The position numbers and the translations under genes were made by a program. A stretch of 64,000 bases of DNA from Prorocentrum cordatum (lineage: Eukaryota > Sar > Dinophyceae > Prorocentrales > Prorocentraceae): the NCBI GenBank assembly GCA_963575745.1, contig CAUYUJ010016151.1, positions 100,001 through 164,000 on the forward strand, read 5' to 3'. Shown piece after piece: positions 10,394-22,119 of the stretch. The notes beneath the pieces were generated by a model. That model had not been told where the DNA came from. It did no database searches and saw only the letters and a list, made by a program, of their open reading frames with translations. The stretch's first letter is position 1; each line of letters begins with the position of its first letter.

Positions 10394-13300
10394 ATGACCG
10401 TGTACGCAAGGTTGATTTTCTTCATATCATCCATATTTTGTGCGCGCGGCCTCGCGCGCCACTCCATATTAACACCATCAGTTGCTCCGTGGGAGCGCAT
10501 GGATGGCGCGCCTCTCCACGGCCTGGCGGTTGTCCCTTTCCAGATCCCTGGCGCTGGAGTCCACGTGCCTGTCCATGCGAATAGTTCGTCCAGCCAGAAT
10601 AAGAAACGGAGGTTGGACGAGACAAGCATCGGCCCGAGAATGCTTCAGGATATAGTTCAGATGTCGCCCGTGCCCTTCGTCCTTAGCCCGATCTACAAGC
10701 ACGTGGACGCTTTCATCGGGGCAGTGCACACAAATGGCAAGTATGATGTTCCTCATGGCGATGCGGTGTATACGGTTGCCAAGCGCATGTTCGACGATTC
10801 TGTGTCGTTTCAAATGATGACCAAAACGAGCGAGGCGGAGCTGGCAGGTTCATCTCGCATGAAGACGGTCAAGATCACCAGAAAGTTGGCGGAATTTGCA
10901 ATTGTATATGACAGACTTCGCCGCCATAGCTTAGAGAAGTCTTTGGTATCCTGCGACAGGGTGAAGCCACTTTACTATATAGAGTGCGAGTTTTACGACG
11001 AGAGTCCGATGCCGTTCAAACTCAGAGATTGCAGTTTCAACAACCATATTGAGCTACTTCAGGACTTCGCTGCAGTGTTGAACCCCAAGTGCGTCAAGGA
11101 TGGTGTCGTGATTCCTTCGGAGCTCCCAGCGTTCATCCAGCAAAGTCGCACTGAAGCGTCAATTGCCAAGATGCTCCAAGTTGATTCTCGATATGCATGC
11201 TTGTTGAAGGTAGAGAGCGGCGGTGCCAAGCGATACATCTTCGTGCATTCCTCTACCCTCAACCACTTGGTAGTAATTGATCGCAACACGGGCGAGGCCA
11301 CTCGCGGGGCCCTCAGATTGCTCTGGTCAGTGAGTTTGGCGCACAAGCTGCATGAACAACGGGTTCGTCTCGTCACGACCGACCAGGGTGGGGGTTGCAT
11401 CAAGTGCGAACGTGGCATTGCAGAAAAAGACAGACAAGGCTGGCAGCACCTACACCTGCACTGCGAAGTTCACATCACCAGCTTGGTGCACAAGAACTCG
11501 TTCAAGCTTGTCACAGAGAATGTTACTGGGATGGTGAGGTGCGCGCTGTCACTCAAGCTGGCGGGACACATGGGTTCATTTCGACAAGTTCTTCGCGAGG
11601 TCATCGGGAACATGATTCTGTTCAAAGTTGGAGCTCCTCCGCCAGAGGCAGTTTTCTACAGGAGGATGGCGCTCAGGCTGTTGAGCTCATCGGGCTCGCT
11701 CGTCATCCAGAAGTTCGTTGCCTTGAACAAGTTTCCGAATGGCGATTGGAGGAATCGATCCAACGTGGAGGTGTATGTACCAGCGTTTCCTGACGGTGTC
11801 GACCTCGACGCGTACAAGGCGAAGTACAAGACATCAGTGACCGAAGGTTTGTTGTTCGTATTCGCGTCCTCTGCTTTTAAGCTGTACCCGCGGGACAAGT
11901 GGACGGGTGCAGACGCGTGCATCGATCAATTCTTGTCACAGGAGCTATGTCACGGGCTTCTGACTAAGGCGTACCCCATCTGGGCGAAGAGCATGGGCGC
12001 GAAGGCTTCTAGCAATGCATCGGCGGCGATGCGCGCCGCCCCGCACGCCGAAGTACCGCTGCTCATGCTGCCCTCTGGCGATGGTGGAGACGGCGACGGC
12101 GAAGCTGGCGAGGGCGAAGGTGACCCTGCAACCGTCGGGGATGACAGTGGGGGTGCCGACGGAGATCGACGCGACGAGGACTTGCGCCAGCAGCCAGTGT
12201 GCCAGTTCAGGGCAGAGGAAAACGCGAAGGACAGGCAAGTCGGCATCAATTGGGTCTTGAGCAAGCCGATGACACCGCTTATCATCATGAGGTTGACGAT
12301 GGTTCCACTATCCGACATCATGGGCCGCCTTCTGGACCTGGGGAGTCCAAAATGGGAAAGGGAGCAGCGGGTTCGCGAGTTGGCCTCTGCATCGAATGCT
12401 GGACCTCTGGCTGGAAACATTACTACTGGCAGGGACTATCCAATTGTGGTCGCCGCCGAGGGGACGATAGAGGACAAGTTTTCCGAGAAGCTAGAAACGC
12501 TACTCACCCAACCTGCCATGTGGTCACTCGTTTTGGAGGAGGAGTGCACGGAGCAGACGAATGCGTTAGCGTTCAAGATGTTATCTCGCGCTGGGTGCTT
12601 GGTGGCAGAGCTCGTGCGGGAATTGCATCAGAAGTACCCCTACCGTTTGTTCTTGGTACTGCACCACCCGCACATGGCCGCGACGATCGAGTCGGAGAGC
12701 GAGTGCGTCCTCGGCAAGTTCACGAAGCAGTTCCTGCAAGACAACCCCGACCTCAGCGCAGACGACGCCAGGATGCGCCTGCTGTCGATCGCTGCCATGG
12801 CGAAGCTGGATATCTCCCACATCGAAGCCCTCCACGCCAGCATTCGGCGCCTCGTGGTCGCTGCGAGCCACCAGACCCACACCATAGAGATCGCTGCCGC
12901 CTCGGCGGAGTGGGTTGCCTCCCGCTGCAGGTCGCGGGCGAAAAACTCTGCAGGCCTTACTCGGACGACCTTCGTGGACGCAGACAGCGCAGAGCCAGCG
13001 GAGGACGATGAGCCTCGCAAGCCTCGGGGAGGCGGCGGCGCCTGGAGAGCTTTCGTTGCCATGAGCGAGCCTGGGGTTTTCAAGGATTTCGCGCAGCTGG
13101 CGGTGCAATACCGACAACTCGACGCCGACCAGAAGGAGAAGTACATCACGGCTGGACGCGCTGCGACGGCCGCGCACCGAGAGCATCCAGATGTCAGCTC
13201 ATTCGGGAACAACTCGAAGCAAGAGGCACGACTGATTGCCGCAGAGCGTCGGGCCCAACTCACACTTCAATTGGGCAGCCTTGCGAGTAGCGAGGGCCCG

Positions 13301-14068
13301 TCGATGGAGGTTGTTGCAGCGAACCAGATCGTCGCCACGCAGGTTGACAACGCATCTGCGCTGGCTGCTGCTAGATCCGCAACGTACAACATTGGCAGGA
13401 TGAAGGCCAAGGACTGCAGGGATAAGGTCTCCAAGTTGAAGACCTTCGCGGTGGACGAGGCAGCTCTTCGACTCGCTGTCGGCGACGTCCCTCCTCTCGC
13501 AGCTGTCGCTGAAGATCTTCAGCGCCTACCTGAGCGAGCGTGCTCCGACCTGGAGTTCGTCCCCGACATCGGCTCGACGGCTGCGAAGGCCACCTACGCG
13601 TCGCAGACGACGCGAAGTTCGGGAGGCACCTCGAATACGGCAGCTCTGACGGCGAGTTGGTACCGTCGTCACAACATCGTGTGCCATGACGATTGCGAGA
13701 GGATTGCAGACCAGCCGAAGGACTTCAACAAGCAGATGCGTTGCTGGAAGTTCGGGCGGTGTATTTGCAACGGCGAGGGCAAGAAGCTCTACTCTATTCG
13801 CAATGCACTGCTACGCGTGATGAAGAAGGCTTTTCCGCGCAAGTCGACACAATTTCCTTTACTGGTGAATGGGAGTATCTTCGCGGCGATCTTTCCGCCT
13901 CTACCTGCCGATCTAGTCGAGCTCGGCGCGGAGCGAGATTGGTTGGAAACCGATGAGTTGCTCGTGGTCCACGTGGGCGTCCTGTACCTGAAGCCCTACA
14001 GGCCGACGTACCACAAGATGCGCCTGGAGCGGGTTCGCGATGACGGCATTTGGGACTTGCAGGCTTGA
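10394..14068 (+). CDS. DDE-transposase-like protein with HMG-box-like segment (1,224 aa, intact)
   Basis: One uninterrupted frame of ordinary codon complexity. The first ATG is at 10394, but the first 35 residues look like read-through of spacer, and Met36 (10499) is an equally good start. Visible pieces: a Ser/basic leader (about 65-75); a central region with TTDQGG (Asp330) and, 26 residues on, HCEVH (356-360, a C-x2-H signature); an acidic Asp/Glu/Gly linker (about 559-600); the segment HIEALHASIRR with Glu811; an HMG-box-like stretch with Trp/Phe spacing and a basic end (about 880-930); and a Cys/His-rich C-terminal part (VCHDDCER, CWKFGRCIC). Asp330, the C-x2-H and Glu811 resemble the layout of hAT/MULE-type transposases, so I infer a mobile-element or domesticated transposase protein. 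The second catalytic Asp is not assigned. It could instead be a lineage-specific nuclear protein. No terminal inverted repeats were found. Confidence 0.6.
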   Translation: MTVYARLIFFISSIFCARGLARHSILTPSVAPWERMDGAPLHGLAVVPFQIPGAGVHVPVHANSSSSQNKKRRLDETSIGPRMLQDIVQMSPVPFVLSPIYKHVDAFIGAVHTNGKYDVPHGDAVYTVAKRMFDDSVSFQMMTKTSEAELAGSSRMKTVKITRKLAEFAIVYDRLRRHSLEKSLVSCDRVKPLYYIECEFYDESPMPFKLRDCSFNNHIELLQDFAAVLNPKCVKDGVVIPSELPAFIQQSRTEASIAKMLQVDSRYACLLKVESGGAKRYIFVHSSTLNHLVVIDRNTGEATRGALRLLWSVSLAHKLHEQRVRLVTTDQGGGCIKCERGIAEKDRQGWQHLHLHCEVHITSLVHKNSFKLVTENVTGMVRCALSLKLAGHMGSFRQVLREVIGNMILFKVGAPPPEAVFYRRMALRLLSSSGSLVIQKFVALNKFPNGDWRNRSNVEVYVPAFPDGVDLDAYKAKYKTSVTEGLLFVFASSAFKLYPRDKWTGADACIDQFLSQELCHGLLTKAYPIWAKSMGAKASSNASAAMRAAPHAEVPLLMLPSGDGGDGDGEAGEGEGDPATVGDDSGGADGDRRDEDLRQQPVCQFRAEENAKDRQVGINWVLSKPMTPLIIMRLTMVPLSDIMGRLLDLGSPKWEREQRVRELASASNAGPLAGNITTGRDYPIVVAAEGTIEDKFSEKLETLLTQPAMWSLVLEEECTEQTNALAFKMLSRAGCLVAELVRELHQKYPYRLFLVLHHPHMAATIESESECVLGKFTKQFLQDNPDLSADDARMRLLSIAAMAKLDISHIEALHASIRRLVVAASHQTHTIEIAAASAEWVASRCRSRAKNSAGLTRTTFVDADSAEPAEDDEPRKPRGGGGAWRAFVAMSEPGVFKDFAQLAVQYRQLDADQKEKYITAGRAATAAHREHPDVSSFGNNSKQEARLIAAERRAQLTLQLGSLASSEGPSMEVVAANQIVATQVDNASALAAARSATYNIGRMKAKDCRDKVSKLKTFAVDEAALRLAVGDVPPLAAVAEDLQRLPERACSDLEFVPDIGSTAAKATYASQTTRSSGGTSNTAALTASWYRRHNIVCHDDCERIADQPKDFNKQMRCWKFGRCICNGEGKKLYSIRNALLRVMKKAFPRKSTQFPLLVNGSIFAAIFPPLPADLVELGAERDWLETDELLVVHVGVLYLKPYRPTYHKMRLERVRDDGIWDLQA

Positions 14069-15230
14069 GGGAAGGGTGCTTAAAGCGCAAGCTTGAGCCT
14101 CGGATGAGGTCGACGAGGGCAAGGAGGGGGATGAGGGGCGGGACAAGGGATGAACGGCGGGGGGAGATGGCGGAGGTCGTTGAGGTGGCGAGGGGGAATG
14201 GAGGAAGGGTGAGAAGGGGTGAGCGTGGAGGGGGCGGGGAGAATGGTTTGTGGAAGGGGAGGGCGAGATGGGACGAGGACACGGCGGGGGAGAATAGCTG
14301 GGGTGGGGAGGGGCGATGCCTTGCCAGTCCCTTTCGAGCTACCCCCTGCCCGTCCCCTTTGAGCTACCCCCGCTACCCCTGCCCATCCTGGGGGATGCCT
14401 TTACAGTTTCTGGGGTGCGCGGTACGTGGGCCATCCCATCCATTGTTGTTCAGGGTCGCTCTGTGCCCATGCGACGTCTTCGGTTTTGCGTGGGGGGGCA
14501 TGCTGTTGTAACTAACTGTATGCATGTGTATATATATATATATATATGTATGCATGTATGCCTGTATGTATGTACGGCGGCCTACGGCCTATCCCGCCAC
14601 AGTTAAAGGTTTCCTGAGTGTTCGTCGGGACATCGCGGGATGCCTCTCGGATGCATCTTGGAGGAAGTGTTGAGGCTCATCGGAAGCCATCTGGGGGCTT
14701 CAATGGGGTTGCCCTTACGCTTCTCGGGAGGGGGGTCTTAGACGCCTCTCGGGGCTCAGTGGGGGAAGGGGCAGGGCCTTTCGGGCGAAGAGCTCGAGTT
14801 GTAGGTTTGCGAGTCCCTTCCTGATGTCTTCTTGGGGCTCTCCTGGGCCGCCCTGGGCGCCTCTCGGGCCGTTGCGGGGTCAGTTTGGGCCGTGTCGGCG
14901 CTTTCTGAGGGCCCCCTTTGCTGGGCCGTCTCGGGGCGGTCTCGGAGCCCAAGTGGGGTCGTCCTCAAGCATCGAAAACCCGAAGAGGCGGCAACGTGGA
15001 ACTCCTTGGACGCATTCGGAACATCATTGGTTGTTGTGGTTTAGGCCCTCTGGGGGTCACTTGGAGCGCCCTTGGTGCTGCTTAGGAGCCTCCTGGCCGT
15101 ATTGGGGCCATCTTGGGCGTCTTGGGGCGCATTTAAGGCATCGCGGGCGCTGCTTTGGCCCCTCAGGGCCCGCTTTGGGGGGGTGGGGGCTCCTCGCAAA
15201 TGCAGACTTACGCGGGGCAGCCCGAGACGC
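14069..15230. repeat. Purine-rich spacer then CTTGGGGCC-type dispersed repeats
   Basis: 14090-14310 is G/A-rich (GGGGAGAA-like), and a short (TA)n lies at 14529-14548. From about 14600 to 15200 the sequence consists of degenerate CTTGGGGCGCC/TCTCGGGGC units, the opposite orientation of the family at 5540-6080. No gene. Confidence 0.65.
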
Positions 15231-17765
15231 CATGGCCCATTGCCCATTGCCCGTTGCCCATTGCGCATTGCGCATTGCCCATCGCCAATCGCCCATTGCC
15301 CATTGCTCATTGCCCATTGCCCATTGCCCACTGCCCACTGCCCACTGCCCATTGCCCATTGCCCATTGCCCATTGCCCATTGCCCATTGCCCATTGCCCA
15401 TTGCCCATTGCCCATTGCCGATTGCCCATTGCCCATTGCACATTGCCCATTGCCCATTGCCAATTGCCCGTTGCCCATTGCCCATTGCCCATTGCCCATT
15501 GCCCATTGTCCATTGTCCATTGTCCATTGCCAATTGCCAATTGCCCATTGCCCATTGCCCAGTGCCCATTGCCCACTGCCAACTGCCCACTGCCCATTGC
15601 AAACTGCCCATTGCCCATTGCCCATTGCCCATTGCCCATTGCACATTGCACATTGCCCATTGCCCATTGCCCATTGCCCATTGCCCATTGCCCATTGCCC
15701 ATTGCCCATTGCCCATTGCCCATTGCCCATTGCCCATTGCCCATTGCCCATTGCCCAGTGCCCAGTGCCCAGTGCCCAGTGCCCAGTGCCCAGTGCCCAG
15801 TGCCCAGTGCCCAGTGCCCAGTGCCAAGTGTTCAGTGCCCAGTGCCCAGTGCCCAGCGCCCAGTGCCCATTGCCCAGTGCCCATTGCCCATTGCCCATTG
15901 CCCATTGCCCAGTGCCCACTGCCCATTGCACACTCCCAATATTGCACACTCCCCATTGCCCATTCCCCATTGCCCATTGCCCATTGCCCATTGCCCATGG
16001 CCCCTTGTCCATTGCACACTCCCCATTGCCCATTGCCCATTGCCCATTCCCCATTGCCCATTGCCCATTGCCCACTGCCCATTGCCCATGGCCCATGGCT
16101 CATGGCTCATTGCCCATTGCCCATTGCCCATGGCCCATTGCCCATTGCCCATTGCCCATGGCCCATGGCCCATGGCCTATGGCCCATTGCCCATCGCCCA
16201 TCGCACATCGCCCATCGCCCATTGCCCATTGCCCATTGCCCATTGCCCATTGCTCATTGCCCCATTGCCCCATTGCCCATTGCCCATTGCCCATTGCCCA
16301 TTGCCCATTGCCCATTGCCCATTGCCCATTGCCCATCGCCCATTGCCCATTGCCCATTGCACATTGCTCAGTGCCCATTGCCCATTGCACATTGCCCATT
16401 GCCCATTGCCCATTGCCCATTGCCCATTGCCCATTGCCCATTGCCCATTGCCCATTGCCCACTGCCCATTGCCCATTGCCCATTGCCCATTGCCCATTAC
16501 CCATTGCACATTGCACATTGCACATTGCACATTGCCCATTGCCCATTGCCCATTGCCCACTGCCCATTGCCCATTGCCCATTGCCCATTGCCCATTGCCC
16601 ATTGCTCATTGCCCCTTGCCCATTGCCCATTGCCCATTGCCCATTGCCCATTGCCCATTGCCCATTGCCCATTGCCCACTGCCCACTGCCCACTGCCCAC
16701 TGCCCACTGCCCACTGCCCACTGCCCACTGCCCACTGCCCATTGCCCATTGCCCATTGCACATTGCCCGTTGCCCATTGCACACTGCCCATTGCCCATTG
16801 CCCATTGCCCATTGCCCATGCCCATTGCCCATGCCCATGGCCCATTGCCCATTGCCCATTGCCCATTGCCCATTGCCCATTGCCCATTGCCCAGTCCCCA
16901 GTCCCCAGACCCAGTGCCCAGTGCCCAGTGCCCAGTGCCCAGTGCCCAGTGCCCAGTGCCAAGTGCCCAGCGCCCAGTGCCCAGTGCCCAGTGCCCAGTG
17001 CCCAGTGCCCAGTGCCCAGTGCCCAGTGCCCAGTGCCCAGTGCCCAGTGCCCAGTGCCCAGTGCCCAGTGCCCAGGCCCATTGCCCATTGCCCATTGCCC
17101 ATTGCCCATTGCCCATTGCCCATGGCCCCTTGCCCATGCACACTCCCCATTGCCCATTGCCCATTGCCCATTGCCCATTGCCCATAGTCCATAGCCCATA
17201 GCCCATTGCCCATGGCCCATGGCCCATGGCCCATGGCCCATGGCCCATGGCCCATGGCCCATGGCCTATTGCCCATTGCCCATTGCCCATTGCACATCGC
17301 CCATCGCCCATCGCCCATTGCCCATTGCCAATTGCCCATTGCCTATTGCCCATTGCCCATTGCCCATTGCCCATTGCCCATTGCTCAGTGCCCATTGCCC
17401 ATTGCCCATTGCCCATTGCCCATTGCCCATTGCCTATTGCCTATTGCCCATTGCCCATTGCCCATTGCCCATTGCCCATTGCCCATTGCCCGTTGCCCAT
17501 TGCCCGTTGCCCGTTGCACGTTGCCCGTTGCCCATTGCCCATGGCCCATGGCCCATGGCCCATGGCCCATGGCCCATGGCACATTGCCCAGTGCCCAGTG
17601 CCCAGTGCCCAGTGCCCAGTGCCTAGTGCCCAGTGCCCAGTGCCAAGTGCCCAGTGCCCAGTGCCCAGTGCCCAGTGCCCAGTGCCCAGTGCCCATTGCC
17701 CATTGCCCATTGCCCATTGCCCATTGCCCATTGCCCATTGCCCATTGCGCATTGCCCATTGCCCG
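15231..17765. repeat. 7-bp minisatellite array (CCCATTG)n, array 1
   Basis: About 2.5 kb of heptamers. The main unit is CCCATTG, with variants CCCAGTG, CCCATGG, CCCATCG, CCCACTG and CCCGTTG. Variants occur in homogeneous blocks, for example CCCAGTG at about 15757-15830 and 16914-17070, CCCACTG at about 16676-16737 and CCCATGG at about 17210-17265. The minus strand reads CAATGGG, a GGG every seven bases. Because 7 is not a multiple of 3 and the unit lacks stops, all six frames stay open (Pro-Ile-Ala-His-Cys or Met-Gly-Asn-Gly-Gln-Trp-Ala runs). These are not proteins. Confidence 0.95.
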
Positions 17766-18313
17766 TAGCGAGGAAGCTGTGCATTTTTCAGTGGGGCGCT
17801 TCAATTTCCGAGAGTACGCTCCTGCGGCATGCGGCGGCATTTCCCCCGATGTCGTGAGATCTCGCCCGCAATTAGAAGAATTTGGGCACCGTGCCACCGC
17901 GCATTTAATGTAATCGCGTTATTCTGCGTCGACCACCATGCGACCTTTTAGGCAAGCCAGCAAATCAATGCTGCGCGCGCATTCCCCCCCCCGTCCCATC
18001 CCCCCTCCACGAATGCCTCGTCTGTGTGCGTACATGTAATTTTACATTCATATATGAGTACACCTATATATATATACATATATATATACATCTATACATA
18101 TATATAAAAATATGTATATATCGTATCCGATATAGCGGGGAGGCAGGGTGGACGTCGTGCGAAGGGGTGATTGATGGGCCACGGGTTGGTTTAAACCGGT
18201 GCCGCGCGGCGGCTTTTCGCCGGGGGAATTCTTTTGTTTTGGTCGCCCACCAAGGGAAAAAAAACGCGTTTTCCTTTGCGTCGCCCCCCTCCCCGAAGGC
18301 TGAGAGCACGTAC
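17766..18313. other. Spacer with TA-rich tract
   Basis: Ordinary sequence to about 18000, a C-run near 17985-18008, then TA-rich repeats at 18061-18125. No supported gene before the frame starting near 18314. Confidence 0.5.
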
Positions 18314-18673
18314 ATGGTCGAGCGCCAGGTCGCGGAGTTTCTGGGGACCGAGAGGACGTATCATTGCCAGTTTCTCCAGCTGCTGGAGCGGGAGCGGCGC
18401 GTGGGCGAGTTGGACCCGCAGTGCGTGTCGGCCAAGATGTTGCCAGATGGGCACGAGTTACTCCTGTGGAAGCCCACTCGACGTAGGCCTGCTCCGCCGT
18501 TGCTGGACGGCGACGGCGACGACGACCCCAATGAGTCCGAGCCGTCCGAGGGCGCTGGCGAGGATGAGCAGGGCGAGGGTGAAGAGGAGCTTGTCTTGAC
18601 TTTATTCGGGCGCAAAGACTTCGGGCGGGGCACGCACGGCCACGATGCGACGCGATTTACGGGCAGACCGTAA
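18314..18673 (+). CDS. Hypothetical acidic protein (about 119 aa, possibly one exon)
   Basis: The frame is open from before 18200, but coding-like composition begins around Met at 18314 (MVERQVAEFLGTERTYHC...). It contains a Leu/Arg-rich helical-looking segment, a basic patch (KPTRRRPAPP), then an Asp/Glu/Gly-rich acidic linker, and ends FGRKDFGRGTHGHDATRF before a stop at 18671. No domain is recognised. The acidic linker style is shared with the frame at 19049 and with the linker of the 10394 protein, so these may be pieces of related mobile-element proteins, which is inference. An upstream exon is possible. Confidence 0.4.
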   Translation: MVERQVAEFLGTERTYHCQFLQLLERERRVGELDPQCVSAKMLPDGHELLLWKPTRRRPAPPLLDGDGDDDPNESEPSEGAGEDEQGEGEEELVLTLFGRKDFGRGTHGHDATRFTGRP

Positions 18674-19048
18674 CAACACACTACGAGTAGGCCGCACGAG
18701 CGAACCCAGCGACACAACACTAGGACCTAGGAGTCTGACGCGCACAAAGACAACTGAGCGACACACCGCACAGGGTACACGTTATTGGAGGGCGGGGAGA
18801 GGGGGCATATAAACGGGCATCGTTTATGGGGCGTGCCAGGGGGGCCCACTACACTACGGCGAATGTCAGCTTCAACGTCTTACCCATCCCATGCCCCCTC
18901 CACGCAGCGCATTGCTGCATTGCCCCTGTCTGGTCCCCCCCCCGCTGCATCGCTAGATCGGCCCTCTTGTCGTCTCCGTGGCTGGCCGCGGCGATGACGG
19001 GGGAAGCTCTGACCTCGCGAGACGTTGGGGGTGGGGCGCTCGGGGGCC

Positions 19049-19591
19049 ATGCAGCGATGCGCCGCCATGATTGTCAAGCTTGCGCCCCGTCCTGATGAGG
19101 AGGGCTCAGACGACAGCGGACACGGCGAAGGAGGTGATGACGATCAACACGATGAGGACAGCGATGCCCCTCCCCCGCCTCCACCTCCACCTCCAGGGGG
19201 GGGCGGCGGCGGCACGGCCCCCGACGGTCGGATCCATATGATTTGCGATGACGGTTCGCAGATTAGGTACTACCCAGCAGAGAAACCCTTCTTCGAATTT
19301 GTATGCCATGCGCCTGGGCACGGCAAGTGCGTTCTCACTAGGACGGCGAAGCAGGCAGCAAGGGGGGGTCGCAGAGGTCAAGGGCGGCCTCTGGGGCTCG
19401 GTGCGGCGTGGCTCTCGAATAGCGGCCACCCAGATCACGCCTCGCACATGACGTATAGGCCGACTGCAGAGCAGCGTTACATTGCGCGCCAGGGTTTCAG
19501 GGCTCGGTACGGCGCCCTTTTCACTGCGCTAGAGGAGAAGGAGCGAGATCGCAGGGACGGCGAAGCGTCCGAGCCTTCCGACATCAATTAG
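19049..19591 (+). CDS. Hypothetical protein with acidic/poly-Pro linker (about 180 aa)
   Basis: ATG at 19049, with an alternative at 19067, and stop TAG at 19589. An Asp/Glu/His-rich acidic run and a nine-proline plus poly-Gly stretch are followed by an ordered part. That part contains IRYYPAEKPFFEFVCHAPGH, a Lys/Arg/Gly patch, GRPLGLGAAWL and a charged Arg/Glu C-terminus. The Cys/His in FVCHAPGHGKC may bind metal, but no family is assigned. It lies 375 bp downstream of the preceding frame in the same direction, and the two may be exons of one gene. Confidence 0.45.
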   Translation: MQRCAAMIVKLAPRPDEEGSDDSGHGEGGDDDQHDEDSDAPPPPPPPPPGGGGGGTAPDGRIHMICDDGSQIRYYPAEKPFFEFVCHAPGHGKCVLTRTAKQAARGGRRGQGRPLGLGAAWLSNSGHPDHASHMTYRPTAEQRYIARQGFRARYGALFTALEEKERDRRDGEASEPSDIN

Positions 19592-21040
19592 GCAGTGCAA
19601 GCCTTGCTTTTCAGGAACTGAACAGCTTGTGTAAGGATGTGTGCACGTTGGCTGGAAGAGAAAACGCAGCGTTTCGTTGAGCTGTGTCGTTCACCAGAAG
19701 TGCGCTACGCATCACCAGGGAGACGACGGTGATACTGCTGAGGGCTTGCGGGAGAGAGCGGAGGGGAACAACTTGATGGGAAAAAGGATGATGAGGATGG
19801 TGGCACGGATGAGGATAGGAATGATGAAAGGATGAGGGTAGCGATAAATACGAGGATTAGGGCTAGGAGAGAGCAAAGGATGATACGGCTGAGCATGAGG
19901 ATGAGGACTAGGAGTCACAGGGGTCGTAGTTATGGCCTGAGGTACGCATGAACAGACGGTTTCTCGGTCCATCCCTCAAGATACATGTGATGATATCGAC
20001 GCGGCCGTGTTTCATATTTCAGCGGTCGCCCAGGGAAGTCAAGCGAATTTGCCCTGCCAGATCGAAACATGTTCGGTCCTGCTTTGGAACCCATGGGTTT
20101 AGATGTATTTATGTGTTTGGAACTTGTGCGCGTTGTCTTCGAAGCAACCCCAGCCTTCTGATTAGGGTTCCCCGAGGTTGGCGGCTACGCTGATGGCCTC
20201 CGTGCTCTTGGGAACACCTGCCGCTTCGTGCGGGATTCCCGCGTTGACGTTATTGTCCGCAGACGCCTTGACAGTAGGGATCAGGAACCCATGACACCCC
20301 CAATCGGCAGTCGATTGAACGTTGCGTTTATCGACGCCCCAACAGTAAACGCACCCGTGACTAAGTGACTAAGTGAGTTGCGCGCGATTGCGATCGAAGC
20401 CGAATGGGGTGTCTGCCAGGAGTTTGCTAGACGACTGGAGCCCAGGGCCTGGCATGGACAATTCACGCAGTATTGGCTGCTCACCTTGGGGTTCTACACG
20501 CACCCGTGGATATATTGAGGACTTTTGGGGTGCGGCCAGAAGCCTGGGCATGCCCGCCACTGTGCCGTTCCTAATGCGCGCGCCCTTCACTGGGCCTCAG
20601 AGGAACCGCCCTCCAGCGGGCCCCAGGGGCGATGCCTTCAGGGTAGTTGGTTGCCACACGCGGCGCGCCAGCGGGTTGCGCATGGACTGCCGTGAGGTCC
20701 CGAACCATGCAGTCATGGCCCTCTTGGGTGTCTTGGGAGTCAGGCCTTTCAAATGTGTTTCTGGGTTAGGCGTGGTCGGGTATGCGGAAGGGGGTTGAGC
20801 ATTTCGGATCACCATGCCCTGACTCTTGCATTCGTTGCACAATTTGCGCTCCGCGCGCCTTTCGGGGAATCGGTGAGAAGGCAGCGGCAGAGGGCGAGAT
20901 CCGACCTGGCTGCGTTGCCCGCCTGGCCGCGCCGCCAAGCGGCGCGGCCAGGCGGCAAGTCGGACCCCGCGCCTCGCCGACGCGGCCCTCTCTCTCGAGG
21001 CCACACCCCGCGCTTCGCGGACCTTCGGCATTCCGACCCC
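19592..21040. other. Intergenic sequence, no convincing gene
   Basis: Contains GATGAGGAT-like degenerate repeats at 19780-19910. A 141-codon + frame at 20373-20798 has balanced composition but no recognisable motif. I leave it uncalled. Confidence 0.45.
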
Positions 21041-21049
21041 ACACCACCA

Positions 21050-21400
21050 GAACCTCCTGCATTGCATTGCGTTGTTTGGCGTTGCTTGGCTTTGCATTGC
21101 TTTGCATTGCCTCGCATAGGCTTGCACTGTGCACAATGCTTGGCGTTGCCTGGCGTTGATCGGCCATGCTAGGCAGATCACTGCAATGCGTGGAGCTATT
21201 GGGTTTCACTTGGCGCTGCTTTGCGTTGACTGGCGTTGCACCGCGTTGTCTTGCGTTGTTCGGAATTGCGCGGCATTGTGCCGCATTGGCTTGCAGTGCA
21301 TGGCGTTGTTGCGCATTGCTCGGCGTTGTCTGGCTTTGCGCTGCGGTGCTCGGCGTTGTCTGGCGTTGTTCGCATTTGTGCGGCATTTGTTTACATCGAT
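21050..21400. repeat. Degenerate TTGGCGTTGC-type tandem repeat
   Basis: Words such as TTGGCGTTG, TTGCATTGC and TGGCGTTGT recur about every 10 bases over 350 bp, with G/T bias on the + strand. Cys/Ala/Leu-rich frames across it are repeat translations. Confidence 0.75.
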
Positions 21401-22118
21401 GTGGGTGGCTTCGTGCGTTGTGTTTGCGCGGCATTTCTAAAGCCGCGTCTGCGTCGGGCTTCTGGTTGGAGGGCGCGAGCTTTGGACCTCCGCCCTGGAG
21501 TTCTATAGTTACTAAGGGCTGCGTCTGGGCGCGCCGCGCGCCCGATCGCGCGCGCCGCGCCGCGCCCCCTCCTGGTCGCGACGCGCCAACCTCCATACCA
21601 GTCGAACATGACGAGGATGTCAACGAATTAGAACTGCTACGCTCTGACGCGGCGCTCACTTCGAATCCAACCAACGCCCACTTCATAGCGCGAGGACACG
21701 CGGGTTCGCCATCATCAAGATATGGCTTTGTTGTCACATGTCGGGCGCCGTCGGTGGAGTATCGCAGAGAAGCCTTTGATGAAAACTAGCGCCGCCGCGT
21801 CGCCGACGCACAAAAGGACGGGGTCGTGGCAGGCGCGAACGACCCCTTACTGAGTAGGCGGGGCGCGCGCGGCAGTAATTACTCCTCGCGTGCACGCGCC
21901 CTCCACATTTTCATTGCGCTGGGCGGGGCAATTTCAGCGTCGCGCATGGCATGTCTGAATTTCCAAGTAGGGCGAGCCGAGCTTTTCCACCGAATGGCGC
22001 ATGCATGTCGAGCTTAGATCCCCTTCGGGGACGATGGCGGTTCTTCGCGAAGGGTCGCGAGGGCTTCGGGTTAGCCGCGCTGGCGGGGGATGTGCGCGCG
22101 CTTCTCATGTACGTTCGT

Positions 22119-22119
<1 letters not shown>
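21401..22119. other. Intergenic sequence, no gene seen
   Basis: GC-rich ordinary sequence leading to a long T run. Overlapping frames only. Confidence 0.45.

Noticed and set aside
14824-17416. Very long open frames on both strands encoding Pro-Ile-Ala-His-Cys or Met-Gly-Asn-Gly-Gln repeats
   Set aside because: They are translations of a 7-bp tandem repeat that lacks stop triplets in any phase. All six frames are equally open, so there is no coding evidence.
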